Made by a program: the position numbers and the translations under genes. DNA of 22,938 nt, taken from the NCBI GenBank assembly GCA_003427395.1, contig BFEA01000664.1:410605-433542 (forward strand), written 5' to 3'. The stretch comes from Chara braunii. Taxonomy: Eukaryota; Streptophyta; Charophyceae; Charales; Characeae. This document shows positions 7,989 through 18,139 of the stretch, piece by piece. Position 1 is the stretch's first letter; each line of letters opens with the position of its first letter. Below the pieces are notes generated by a model, which saw nothing but the letters and a program-made list of their open reading frames with translations, did no database searches and had not been told where the DNA came from.

Positions 7989-9961
7989 CTACTGGCCTGA
8001 CGTGTTTCTCGAAGCAGTGCCAGAACTGGTGGCGACATTGCTACCCAGGGAAGCGGAGGAGACCGACGCCTGCCCCATCGTAGGCGGGATCTTTTCCGTC
8101 ACCTTTTTATTTCGACACGTGAATTGGTTATGGCCATATTGGTCACAATGGATACAAGCCTGCTGTGTGTAACGGTCTCTCCACACGTCCTCAGTAAGAC
8201 CCGCTTTCTCCCATGGAGGAGCATTGGGATCTACTTGACTCCTGGACCGGGAGCCTTCGCGGCGTCTACCGATCCCCTTACCTTTTTGTTGTACAGTAGC
8301 AGCGACTACTCCACCCCCTGAAGCTTCTGCGTTGCCTACCTCTGACCCTACTCCCTCCTGGAAGTCATCGTCTAGCTCTATGGTTGAACCATCGTTATCG
8401 ACGAACATGATGCGACCCTTCACCTTCCAGTTGGGAGGCAGCGTCTTCTTCCTACCATCTGTTGTGGGTTGGTGCCCATGCCTGATCTTGGCCTCCAGAT
8501 CTAGGCCTTTTTGCTAAACGAGGGGAAGTTGTGCACTGTGATATTTGCCTCACCCACCAGCTGGTTCCTGAGTTCTATGGGAAGACACCTCAGGTACGTG
8601 GTGAGTAAGACCTGGGGATCGTACCGTACTCCAGGTACACAGATTAGACGCTCAACAGCGTTCGTGGTTCCCCTTAATGACCCGAACTTCCTTGAGCTCA
8701 GGGTCAGGATCGCATCAGTGGCCTTTTGGGCCTCTTGCGGATCATGCCACCTTTCCTCCACCAGCTTGAGAAAGTCCTCCAATTTCTGGCTGACTGCCCA
8801 AGCGCGGAAGTCATGACCGTACCCCTGAAGTTGCACGTACCCGCTTAACCATCTTGCTGCACTCCCCTCCAGATAGGAGGTAGCCACAAGCTTTTCTTCG
8901 TGCGGCAAGGTCAACTTGCACTTTACATAGACTGGCACTGACCTCAACCATGTGTCAAGGTCCTCACCCCTCTTATCTCCTGAGAAGGGTTTAGGCGATG
9001 CAATGGCAGTCTTAGGAACCCATTGTCCTTGTCTCGGTGCCTGCACCATTCCAGGCTGTGGACCTTGAGGTGCAGGCTGTTGCACTAGCTGCTGCAGGGG
9101 CTGTGTACCCTGTGGCTGTGCCGGCTGTGAGACGACAAGCTGCCCAGTTACGGCAATCTGCAACGCAGGTTGGGATAACACTGTTTGGACAGGACTCTGT
9201 ACATAGGACATGTTGCTAACCCGCCTGTCAAAGGCATACCTAATAGGGAAGTGGCCTGCACCGAAGTTGGAGATACTGTGAATGGGGATACTCCAGTCAC
9301 TGGTGGGACAAAAGGAGGAGGCCGAACCATGGGCCAGGCACCGGGCCGTGATGGTGATGGTGCTACCTGAACTCGCCGACCAGCACGGCCAGGCTCTGTT
9401 GAATGTCCTGCAAAAGCGACGTGTGGTAGTCTTGCATCTCTACTACATCTAACAGGATTGTCCTCACGGTCCTCGCATCATCATCCACATTGGTCAGGTC
9501 CATTTCCTCAAACTCTCTAATGTCCGCTTGTCGCCACTGGATCCTAGACCTTCTGCTCATCCTCTCTTTCTCTACATGTATCTCATCTAATGCCTTCTGC
9601 AGTTGTGCCTCTTGAGCACTCGCTCTCTGTATGGCGACCTCCTCGGGATTTAACACCAACTATTGGCTTGCCATAACGCCAGCGGACTGACTCAGGGTCT
9701 GTGCGGCCGTTGTCCCTACGGCTCCTGAACTACTGGCCTGGGAACTTTGTTGCGCTGTGGTGGCCATGGCTGCTGAAGTAGCTGCCTCGCTTGCGAAGGC
9801 TCTGCTTGCCTCTGCGGATCCCTCCGCTGCTGCTGCTGCCTCTCCCTACGCTATCGGAACAGAATACGGTCCCCCTCTGGTCCCAATGCTACGTGGACCA
9901 ACGGGCGCCTTGCCAATAGCAGGATCCTATCGTTCGGCTCAGGATTCTCCCAGTCGCTCAT
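7989..9961 (-). pseudogene. gag polyprotein (capsid and CCHC zinc knuckle), element 1
   Basis: Gag forms the particle shell and binds element RNA. The best start is the ATG at 9961 (MSDWENPEPNDRILLLARRP); this frame hits TAG at 9853-9851. A shifted frame carries an Ala/Glu-rich stretch into MATTAQQSS (ATG at 9767), then TAG at 9662-9660, then an acidic coiled-coil-like segment (9659-9366). After further shifts, a proline/glutamine-rich linker leads into the capsid (9211-8501), with PKPFSGDKRGEDLDTWLRSV, EGSAARWLSG and ERWHDPQEAQKATDA. A one-base loss after SFSKKA ends that frame. The last piece (8423-7989) has a CCHC knuckle C90-x2-C93-x4-H98-x4-C103. At least five disruptions make it a pseudogene. 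Confidence 0.88.
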
Positions 9962-11130
9962 AAGCTACAGAACTGTGCAGTGTCTGCATTAGGACAGACG
10001 AAGTTGCCTACCGCAGAGTAATGCTCAGACTGATTAAACGGTGGCAATGTCAGAGTATACAGATTTGGGTCCAACAGGTAAGTCCAGATTCCTACAAATG
10101 TGTAGAAAACAGTTCTACCTATGCTGTCTGTCAAATGTTAATGGTTGTACATCTAACTAATCAAAATAAAAATAGAATCATTTGATTGGTTGTTGGCAGA
10201 GTGGAATTGTTCCCAAACTTATCACCTGAAACTACCCCTCCCTCAGTTTGTCCTGATTGTCACTTGACATTAGTGTCCCTAAGCAATCCAGATAACGTGC
10301 GTGTCTAAAGGTGTGCACACGGGCCTCCCCTGTACCCGGAGTCAATGCTGAGCTGGCCAGCCTTGCACCATATTTACCCTCGCGTGCAGCGAGCCTTACA
10401 CCGACCGATAGGCTGATCAAGAGGCGTTTAAGGACGGCCTCTGAAGTCCTCAGGAATTATTTAACGTCTCAGACAGGACGACGATTACAGCCAATGGAAG
10501 GTAACCCCGCCGGTACTTATTTATAGACGTCCGGTACTCGTCTCTCCTCTAGAACTGACCTGCCCTTCATAACCCATCTATAGCATAGCAGGCAGACAAA
10601 GTACAAAGCAGCAAAGCATGCGTGCTCTACTCCCGGTGGGTTGGCATGGTGACCGTGACCCATTGCTTCGTCTAGGGCCCTTCAGATAGCTCCGCCCTCT
10701 CCTTCTAGACGCACCACGTGAACAATGCCGACTCTCAAGGTTGACCGCACTTGACTCCTCACATGAGAGGACTCTCAAGACAAAAAACACATCCTTACGG
10801 TGAGAAGTTTCGAAGTGGGTAGATAAGATTAAGAGCAACGTACCTCAAAATAGCTGCCCCCAACCACAAATATTCTCACCAGACGACCTGACGCCAATTG
10901 TGATGACCAATCATTGCTTTGACACAACTAGCAATCGCACATCAGATAGTTCTCATCACACTGCGAACACTCAGATACCACCTCATAGCCTTCCTGGCGA
11001 TACCCCTCTCCACATGGGTCGCCTACTTGCCTTCGCCCTCCTCACTACACACTCCCTACGGCCGCTCACCCAGCAGACCGCATGCATGTACCGCATAGGC
11101 CGAAGACAAGCACCAAATTAGCGCAACGTA
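9962..11130 (-). other. 5' leader of element 1 between primer binding site and gag
   Basis: About 1.17 kb lie between the primer binding site and the first gag ATG on the element strand. No motif-bearing protein is visible. A 62-codon minus frame at 10420-10232 (starting MISLSVGVRLAAREGKYGA) has no recognised family. It would be expected to hold packaging signals, but none can be named from sequence. Confidence 0.6.
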
Positions 11131-11135
11131 CCACA

Positions 11136-11147
11136 ACTCCGATACCA
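11136..11147 (-). promoter_or_regulatory. Primer binding site, initiator tRNA-Met type
   Basis: Three bases inside the 5' LTR, the element strand reads TGGTATCGGAGT. This differs at one position from the usual plant retroelement site TGGTATCAGAG, which pairs with the 3' end of initiator tRNA-Met. Its position confirms both the LTR boundary at 11151 and the minus orientation. Confidence 0.88.
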
Positions 11148-11150
11148 AAA

Positions 11151-11957
11151 TGCAAGGAAAATGAGTGATAGCGAATTCCAGAAAACCAAGCAGCATCATA
11201 TACATTAAACCAGATAGTCGTGACCTCGAACCAAAAGTAGAATTGCAACTCGAGTTCCACCAAATAAGAGCACAGCAAAAGCTCACACGTGACAATGTTG
11301 GAATAGTCTCACCATCATCAATAAAGAACCAATGCCGACTTCCTATCTGGCGCTCTGCGCCCAGACTACAAATGACAGATCCTATCTAGCCTATCTACAA
11401 TGTCGCTGGTGACGTCAACAGCTCCTCGAAGTACGAGCAGATCTCGACCAATGTCGTTCGCCTCAAGCACCAGGTATGTCTCTCGCATCACTCACAACCT
11501 CGATCCCCCACATAGATGACACGTGCACCCAAGGACCAGCATGCACCCCATCCAGCACCTTGCAGGCCAGCTCGGTTATGGCTGCCTGCGTATCCCTTGC
11601 TCGCCCGTGAGCGCGTGGGCGCTTGCCTGCCAGTGGCGCAGCATGTAGCAAGTGCCCGAATGCCAAATGCGGGGGCAGGCACTTTCCTATATGGGGGTGG
11701 CCTGCCCGCTGCTTGCGGCCTGGTTGTGTTGGGCCCCTGCCCAGAAGCTTTCGGTAGGCCCCAAGTGGTTGAGCCTCGGTCCAAGGAATCAGGCCCAGGG
11801 CCTAGAGCGGTTACCCGTGTTCAACTGCCCGTAGCATATATTTGGCCCATGTTGTGTCTCTGGCCCAGGGCCTGCCTCAAATACATCTTAAAAGGCAGCC
11901 AGGGCCTGGGGCGCTTTCAACCAACTGGCGTTGCCCAATTGCCTGAGTTTTCCCATG
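11151..11957 (-). repeat. 5' LTR of element 1, truncated (copy B)
   Basis: This aligns to copy A from TGCAAGGAAAATGA through CCAACTGGCG and GCCTGAGTTTTCCC, then stops matching at about 11957. The part equivalent to the last ~115 bp of copy A (the beginning of U3 on the element strand) is missing. It retains a ~124-bp segment (about 11721-11845) that copy A lost and copy C keeps. Confidence 0.88.
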
Positions 11958-12131
11958 TTGTTTGTATTACAATTTTACACTACATTTTTTTCCAGATTTT
12001 CCTGGTTTTCCCCCCCCACTATTATGAGTTGGGATTGTCCGGGACCCTGCCCGGACCCTGCCTCCCCGGGGGCGCCCGGGAGGGTACCCGGGTGACCTTC
12101 CCCTAAACGGGCCGCCTGAGGACCAGCACAG
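11958..12131. other. Unassigned segment between the two elements, with GC-rich palindromic core
   Basis: This begins AT-rich and then has a CCGG-dense stretch at about 12028-12090 (GTCCGGGACCC and CCCGGACCC nearly repeated, then CCCCGGGGGCGCCCGGGAG). The five bases before element 2 are CACAG, which would be its left target duplication. It is not part of either LTR as defined here. Confidence 0.5.
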
Positions 12132-13124
12132 TGCAAGGAAAATGAACAAAAGTGAGATGACAATATTCAGAAAGCACAATCACATCAAAAGCCAAATCGT
12201 ATCACAGTGTTCAGAAAGAAGCATTGCACCAATATAACACCAATGGAGAATTGTAGCACTTGAAGTCAATGTCAATGAGAGCTTGCTCTCGCCACTACCA
12301 TGTATCTTGTCTCTATCTCCCTACTTGGCACTCGGCGCCCAGCCTACTCTCTTCATAGCTACTACTAGCCTACTAATTGACAATGCAATTGTAAACGTCA
12401 GCAGCCTCCGAAGTACTTGAAGATGTCGCCCGTAGTAGACTATCGCCAATACCAGGTATGTACCCTCACATCATCATCATCATGATCCTTCTCCCTCTCC
12501 CTCGTCTTACACCCACGTCTTCCTTTCATACACCCGAAGACCACCCCTGTGCCCCACTGTACATCCAAGCCCGCCAGCTATGGAGGCTGGGCTATGGCGC
12601 TGCCCTCAGCAGCGTCCTCCTCCTTGCACGTCTGCACGTGCTTGCACTTCGCCTCTCAACAGTAGCAGCAGCCAACGAGCTTCGGCTCCAGCAGCGCTGC
12701 CGCCAGCATGCGAGTGCCCGAATGCCTGGCTAGGCAGCGAGCTCTTTCCTATATGGAAAGAGCCTGCCTCATTCGGCAGCCTGCCTGGACTGGCCTAGGC
12801 CCAGAAGCTTCCAGTAGGCCCCAGGTTGCTGTGCCTCTCTTGCAGCTACTGGGCCTCATTCGGTCGGGTCGCCCAAATGTCTGTGTATGAGGCTGCCATT
12901 CTCGTCCAGGGCCTGCATCATTTCGGAAAGGCCTGGAAGGTCATCGAAGGTCTCGCTGCTCGGCCTGTGTTTTCCTCAACCAACTGGCGCGACGAAACTG
13001 CCTGAACCCCAAATACGAAATTGACAGCCGAGGGCCTCTCGTAATTTGTTAGGCCCGCCTTCACTTAGGGCGGTCACAAATGCAACAGGGGCCCTTAGGC
13101 CTGCCGAGGACCCAGATCCTCGCA
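12132..13124 (-). repeat. 3' LTR of element 2 (copy C)
   Basis: It starts TGCAAGGAAAATGA and ends CCTCGCA on plus, like copy A, but is strongly diverged and longer (993 against 799 bp). Shared landmarks include CGGCGCCCAG-like words, CCAGAAGCTT, CCAACTGGCG, GGGCCTCTCGT and TTCACTTAGGGCGG. A perfect hairpin with 9-bp arms GCTCTTTCC and GGAAAGAGC lies at 12741-12763. Confidence 0.88.
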
Positions 13125-13135
13125 TTCCCTCCTCC
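13125..13135 (-). promoter_or_regulatory. Polypurine tract of element 2
   Basis: GGAGGAGGGAA on the element strand abuts the 3' LTR, identical to the tract of element 1. Confidence 0.87.
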
Positions 13136-13167
13136 TGTACTTCGATAATCCTCTGAGAAGTCTTCTA

Positions 13168-14711
13168 TTATGCAGGCATCTTCCCTTTGAGATCTCTTTC
13201 GTAGCCTGCAATGACTTGAGGTGCACTTCTCATGAGTTCTTCTCTGGTGAACCACCGATCTTCGCTGGGATCCAGATGATGTCTGAATCTGACCCGGTAT
13301 TGCACTTTTGGCTTAGGAGGGCGGCCTCTGCCCGGTGGTTGAGGAACATGCATCAGACGATGCTCCACGATTTGGTCGATGTCCACTTCGCCATCCATGG
13401 TTGGGGGCAGCATTGACCACCTGGAGGGAAACTGTGCAGTTTCTGCGAAAGGTGCCAACTTGGATGCGTGAAAAACAGGGCGTGTCCGTAGATGAGGTGG
13501 GACGCGAATCACATGAGAAGGTTCATCCACCTGTTCCCCCACTATGTCCAGGACCTCCCAGGGACCGAAATATTGTGGCATTAGTTTCCTAGATATTCCC
13601 ATTTCCTGTCTCAGATGACTTTACCCAGACCCTTTCCCCTACTTGAAAGTTAGAAGGCCATCTGTGTTTATTCTCAGATGCAATCATAGCATCCTGAGAT
13701 TTCCTCGTGTGCTCAACGGCCTGCTGCAACATCTGTTCGTATGTGACAGCAAATTCTATGCTATCGGGCCCTGCAGTAACCTGTTTTTCAGGTAGTAGGA
13801 AATCGAGGGCGGAACGGGGCTTTCAACCAAGATGCAGTTGGTTGGGAGTCATGCCAGTAGTACTATATACTGCGTTGTTGTACAGGCTAGCGACGAGAGG
13901 TAGTCTCTCATCCCAGTCATCCTGGCTTGGCTTAATGTAGTGCCTTAGTAGATGTTGCGCTACTATTTTCATATGTTTCGCCTGTCCATTTGACTCAGGG
14001 TGATTCCCTTATGTCATTTGCAGTCTGGTTCCCATTTGTTGGGCAGTGTTCTGCCACAGTTCGCTCGTACAACGAACATCCCTATTGCTGACGATAAGAC
14101 TTATGTAAACCAAAGTCCCGTACGAGTTGTCCATGAACAATCTGAAGACATAGTCGGTTTTAGCAGTCTCGGGCATAGCGATCGGTCTTGCATACTTAGA
14201 AAAGCGGTCTACTATAGCGAAGATGTGTCTTTTCCCAGACCTGCTGCTCACAAGAGTATCCATTAAGTCCATGGAGACACTCTAACCAGGACCTTCAGGA
14301 TTTGGCAAGGGCTTGATGAGCCCAAGGGGAGCCTGAGTTCTAGGTTTGTCACGTTCACATACCTGACAGGTTTCAACATACTTCTGGGCATTTTCCATCA
14401 TAGAAGTCCACCAGAACTTATGTACTACGTTAGCTGAAGTTTTCCTATAACCGAAATGACCAGTTGCATCGTGACATTCCCCTAAAAATAAACTACGCAA
14501 ACACTCACTATTGGGAACGCACAGTCTTTTATTCCCTGCCTTTTCAAGAAATAGCAAGTCATCTACCATCGTAAATTCATCAGAAGTTACCTTATCCTGC
14601 TCTTTGAACTTACGGATGATCTCAGACGCAACTGCATCTTGCTGGTAGGCCTCCACCAAAGATTGAGTTAGATCATTAGATATGCCGAATTCAGTCACTA
14701 GTGCGCCAGGT
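13168..14711 (-). pseudogene. Integrase with zinc finger, catalytic core and chromodomain, element 2
   Basis: Integrase inserts the DNA copy into the chromosome. The zinc-binding domain (14698-14282) shows H-x4-H (HDATGH) and C-x2-C (CQVC). The core (14272 down) starts MDLMDTLVSSRSGKRH with the first catalytic Asp. The second, normally SDRD, reads SNRD, so one metal-binding Asp is lost. The Glu is kept in NHPESNGQ, after an in-frame TAA at 14008-14006. Further defects are a stop before the core (PEGPG-stop-SVS), a TGA in HLG-stop-KPR and a frameshift near 13615. The C-terminus (13602-13168) has KLMPQYFGPWEVLDIVG and a chromodomain with YRVRFRHHLDPSEDRWF. Confidence 0.88.
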
Positions 14712-14800
14712 AATATGCGCGACGTGAAAGTGTATCAGCTACCTTGTTGAACTCTCCCTTGATTGGATCAAGCATACTTGTCTATCACTTGAATCCTTCG
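14712..14800 (-). pseudogene. RNase H C-terminal remnant, element 2
   Basis: After the deletion joint the minus strand reads RRIQVIDKY in one frame and IKGEFNKVADTLSRRAYYLA in another. These are the last residues of Ty3-type RNase H before integrase. Everything from RT motif 1 through the RNase H active site is gone. Tandem stops follow at the end of the piece. Confidence 0.8.
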
Positions 14801-15817
14801 CTTGAGCTCCTTGAGCTGGCGGCGGAGCTCATCCAACTCCGCAGGAGATATCCTATAGATTCGTCCTCTAGGCACCTTGCTACCTGGGACAACCTTGAAT
14901 GGACCACTTCCCTTTCTGCAACGCCTATGGGCTCCTAAAAAAAGGTCGAAAAATTGTGGGACGATTGATTCTAGCTCTTGGGGTGTTTTAACGGCCTCCC
15001 CTTTCTCAGAGACAAAGACTAGATACATGTCGTCCTCGCGATTCTGCTTATAATAATTATAGAAAGAGGAGGCACACATACAGCCGTAGTTTTCCACTAG
15101 ACTGCTAGCTTTATACTTCTGCAGTCTAACGATTTTACCATTTGGCAGTTTGTGTATCGACACCTTCCTATCCCAATCAAACTGAGGCGGAGCAACCTCG
15201 AGGTAGTACATGCCTAGTAATATATCGAAGGGCAGCTCGTTGCTAATGAGGAATGAGATATTGTGTCTCACTTCCCCTCCTCCATAAGAGAAGGAACAGA
15301 CTACGTCCTTGACATAGTCCTTTACTACCATTTGGTGTTTGTTGGCTAGCGTAGAAGCTACAGTTATTCTAAGCCGCTGCACTTGGTCCCCTAAGCGCAG
15401 TCTATCCACACAAGCACATCTGATGAAGTTTCATGTAGAGCCTATGTCTACGAAGGCGCCCACCTTGCGGCCACCTTCATCAACCTCTACCACAAAGTGT
15501 TCACCTTTTGGACCTCTACTAATCATCGCCCAAGAGTCTCTGGGGTCCTTCCTTGACCACTCAGTCTCTAACTCTTCTAGGGCCTCAGACACATCTCTCG
15601 AACAGAGCATCGATGGGTCTGAATGTGTCTGCGGGGTGATACTTGGATCACTAGCCCTGGCCAATGCCTGAAGTGGGGAAGGCAACGTTACCACTTCAGC
15701 GCGAGTAACAGCGGCCAAAACTCCTACTGGCCCGAGGTGTTTCCCCTGCGAAGTGCTCGCAGAAGCACCGCCAGGGTTCGAAGATAGTCCCACCACCGTT
15801 GGAGAGGCTACCCTCAT
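14801..15817 (-). pseudogene. Protease and start of RT linker, element 2
   Basis: One frame is cut by TGA at 15433-15431. Before the stop it reads FVVEVDEGGRKVGAFVDIGS then T, an acceptable D-x-G-S-T active site. After it come NFIRCACVDRLRL, the flap region, FDILLGMYYLEVAPPQFDWD, and the linker into RT (GRIYRISPAELDELRRQLKE) up to the joint near 14801. Element 1 has Arg where the TGA stands. Unlike element 1, no foreign insert lies between protease and RT, which is what defines the insert there. Confidence 0.87.
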
Positions 15818-15841
15818 TAGGACTTTCTTTCCTCGGCATGT

Positions 15842-16755
15842 TCAGGACGTGTGGCCATAGTTGCCACAGTTCATGCACGTACCCCTAGCAACTCGGTCCC
15901 TCCACACCTCATAATCTAAACCAAGTTTCACGCAGGCGGGCGTACCTTGGTCACCCTGATCCGTGGACCGTACTACCTTCTTTTTCCCGGTCCCCCTAGC
16001 CTTTTCTTTGATGGGTGCCATGACTCCCCCATCCGAAGTCTCGCTGGCCCCATCATGCTCTGTTTCCTCCCCAAGGTCTGGGACGTCGTCAATTTCTGTT
16101 GCCTGACCATCGTGGTCGACGAACATTAGTTGACCTTTCTTCTTCCAGTCCTGGGGCAGTCTCTTCTTCGTACCATCTCCCTGACTCTGATGCGCGGACC
16201 CCAGTTTTGCCTCTATATCTAAGGCCTTCTTGCTGAAGGAGGCGAAGTTGTGTCGCTCGACATTGGCCTCATCCACCAGCTTTGTCCTAACCTCTAAAGG
16301 CAGACATCTTAGGTTATCCGTGAGGAGAACCTGCTGGTCATAGCGCACACTAGGTACCACGAGCAGACGTTCTACGGTATCCGTGAGCTCTCCAACATTC
16401 TTGTACCTTCTGGCACAAATATTGTTGATTGCGTCTGTGGCCTTTTGAGCCCCTTGAGGGTCATGCCACCTATTGTACACGGACCGCACAATCTCTTTCA
16501 ATGTGTGGGCCTGGGCCAAGGCATCGAAGTTCTGATTGTAGCCCTGTTGTTGCACTAGGCCATTCAACCAGCGAGCTGCTGACCCTTCTGAAAAGGAGGC
16601 AGCCACTACAACTTTTTGCTTCGGCCTGGTAAGCTTGTGCCTCACATAGGTAGGCACCGTCCTTACGTAGGTATCCAAGTCCTCATCCTTCTTCCTGTCA
16701 CCGGAGAAGGGCTTAGGTTTTCTGGAAACTGAGGTGACCTGCGGTGTTGGGATCA
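15842..16755 (-). pseudogene. gag capsid and zinc knuckle, element 2 (5' truncated)
   Basis: Element homology begins near PLIPTPQVTSVSRKPKPFSG and continues with DRKKDEDLDTYVRTVPTYV, EGSAARWLNGLVQQQGY, NRWHDPQGAQKATDA and SFSKKALDIEAK. It ends in a CCHC knuckle CMNCGNYGHTS interrupted by TGA at 15844-15842 before its last Cys (TCRG). The knuckle, the stop and the following protease are in one frame. The open frame continues upstream to 16984, but that N-terminal part (MALLASCYIPTCPCP...) comes from unrelated sequence at the truncation point and should not be counted as gag. Confidence 0.87.
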
Positions 16756-17320
16756 GTGGGTCCCGAATAACATCCCGCCACTCGAGAGCCAGTATATAGC
16801 CAAATTGTGCACGACAAAGAAATCTGGAGTAAGGATGCAAGAGAGAGAAAAGACAAAGGACTAGGCCACTGGAAGGAATGATGCCCTGGGTTGAGAACCG
16901 CAGGGGGAAAGAACCAGCGACGGCAAGCAAGTAAGTGGGAGGACATGGGCACGTAGGAATGTAGCATGAGGCCAGGAGGGCCATTGGGATTCAGCATGAC
17001 AAAGGCCAAGGGGTCATTAACCTTGCAAATACGGCACAACGAACGACAAGAGAATAGGGAAGCCGAAAGGAGGACGATCCTGACGGCCGTGCGACGCTAC
17101 AAAATAAGGGCCCAACGTGGGGGCCGCCTACGACAATTAACGGAAACCGCGGATTGGAGGCCCCACGGCCGGGGAAACCGGCGCGCGCAAGGCCCAAGAA
17201 AGACAAGGGAAAGGGATCGCCATGGGGCGGTAGACGCCCAAAGAACGTGGGACACCTTGAGGAAAGGCACCAGGGACCACGCTGGACTAAGTAAAAATAA
17301 TGGTATTCGAGATAAAATAT
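16756..17320. other. A/G-rich sequence, no gene recognised
   Basis: This starts where element 2 gag homology ends. The plus strand is purine-rich, so long charged open frames arise by composition. I see no RT, integrase or other motif and no RNA gene. Confidence 0.5.
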
Positions 17321-17456
17321 GTCGGGGACCACCAGCGGGACTAAGTGTTGGGGACCACCGGCGGGACAAAGTGTCGGGGACCATCGGCGGGACAAAGTGT
17401 CGGGAACCACTGGCGGGAAAAGTGTCGGGGACCACCGATGGGACAAGTGGCGGGGA
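17321..17456. repeat. 26-bp minisatellite, about five units
   Basis: GT(C/T)GGGGACCACCGGCGGG begins units at 17321, 17347, 17373, 17399 and 17424, with a partial unit near 17449. Periods are 26, 26, 26, 25 and 25 bp. The unit contains GTC and GAC words that can pair. Confidence 0.92.
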
Positions 17457-18030
17457 CATGAGAAGGTCCCAAGAGAAACGGCGGAGCGGCATGAGGAGAA
17501 AACAATTAAGACAAGATGCACCATCAAGAACGAGATCTTGACGACCAAAAATATTAGCACTGATAGTACAGGCACTAGCGGTAGCAAACGGGAAGGCCAA
17601 AAGGAAAAGAAAAAGTAGAGAAACACGAAATGGGAGTAATGCGAGCAATCCGAAAAATCTCGGATCAGCCTCCCTCAAGAAAATGGAGTCAAAAGAGTCT
17701 TCATGTAAAAAATAGACCTTTGGGAGAAAATCGGAGTAGGAAGGGCTACTGTGGGAGAAGAATAAAGGAAAAAGGAAGCTCCCATGGGCATGAGGGAGCC
17801 ATTATTGCAGTCCGAGATGTAACGGACTGCACCATGGGCATAGAGAGGGCCAAAACTAAGAGGAAGGGCCTAGAAAAGGCCCTTAATGGCCACTTGACAC
17901 TTGACATGCTAGAAAAAGAAAGAAAAGAAAAGAAAAATGTGGGAGAATAAAACAAAAGGAGTGAGAGGGAGTGAGTGAGTTGGCCGTCAGTAGGGACTGC
18001 CACAAGTAGGGACTGGCAGGTCCCTACTGT
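17448..18030. repeat. Diverged dispersed repeat, copy 1
   Basis: Order of landmarks: GGCGGGGAC...GGTCCC, AATATTA, the ATCCGA/TCGGAT stem, GCTCCC/GGGAGC stem, ATTATTG...TCCGAGATGTAACGG, CTTGACACTTG, AAAGAAAAGAA, AGTAGGGACTGGCAGGTCCC. The same landmarks recur in the same order in copy 2, shifted by 1424-1436 bp. No coding potential is recognised. Confidence 0.8.
17806..17831 (+). other. Perfect hairpin of the TCCG-agatgyaa-CGGA family
   Basis: Arms TGCAGTCCG (17806-17814) and CGGACTGCA (17823-17831) flank the loop AGATGTAA. Relatives lie at 18364-18389 (one mismatched pair), 18527-18550 and, with a broken stem, 19229 onward. Immediately upstream is GCTCCC/GGGAGC (17778-17799). Downstream is AAGGGCCT/AGGCCCTT with loop AGAAA (17864-17884). 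Confidence 0.75.
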
Positions 18031-18139
18031 CCAAGAAAGGAGGAAAAAGAAAAGAAAAGAAAAGAGACAAAAACTTTAACGATAAAAAACGGTTACTTGG
18101 GAAGATGCATCCGTAACCAGATACATTCTGGAATATGGC

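Larger units (their letters stand above)
4144..11957 (-). mobile_element. Defective Ty3/gypsy chromovirus, element 1
   Basis: Reading on the minus strand: right (5') LTR, primer binding site, leader, gag, protease, RT-RNase H, integrase C-terminus with chromodomain, polypurine tract, left (3') LTR. The order protease-RT-RNase H-integrase is that of Ty3/gypsy. Defects are an internal deletion of the integrase zinc finger and core (joint near 5606-5620), a 397-bp foreign insert between protease and RT, several gag frameshifts and stops, a TGA after RT, a frameshift in RNase H and loss of about 115 bp from the start of the 5' LTR. By eye the two LTRs differ at about 35 of 570 aligned bases, so the insertion is old. 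The base flanking the left LTR is C of ATTTC; no target duplication can be checked because the right end is lost. Confidence 0.9.
12132..16755 (-). mobile_element. Defective Ty3/gypsy chromovirus, element 2
   Basis: On the minus strand: capsid part of gag, zinc knuckle, protease, start of the RT linker, deletion joint, end of RNase H, integrase zinc finger, core, C-terminus and chromodomain, polypurine tract, 3' LTR. RT and most of RNase H are missing (joint near 14799-14806). The 5' end (LTR, primer site, leader, gag N-terminus) is absent: homology to element 1 gag stops around 16730-16770, where unrelated A/G-rich sequence begins. It belongs to the same family as element 1 but is clearly diverged from it in LTR and protein, so it is not a tandem copy of the same insertion. 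Confidence 0.88.

Noticed and set aside
17321-17456. Possible CRISPR-like spaced repeat
   Set aside because: Units are contiguous at 26 bp with no unique spacers, and the window is eukaryotic.
16966-17618. Overlapping plus frames of 191 and 99 codons
   Set aside because: Charged composition follows purine richness; part is the 26-bp minisatellite, and no motif is seen.
16991-17678. Minus frames of 211 and 193 codons with hydrophobic N-termini
   Set aside because: Two different frames are open at once over the same repeat-rich sequence, which indicates composition rather than coding.
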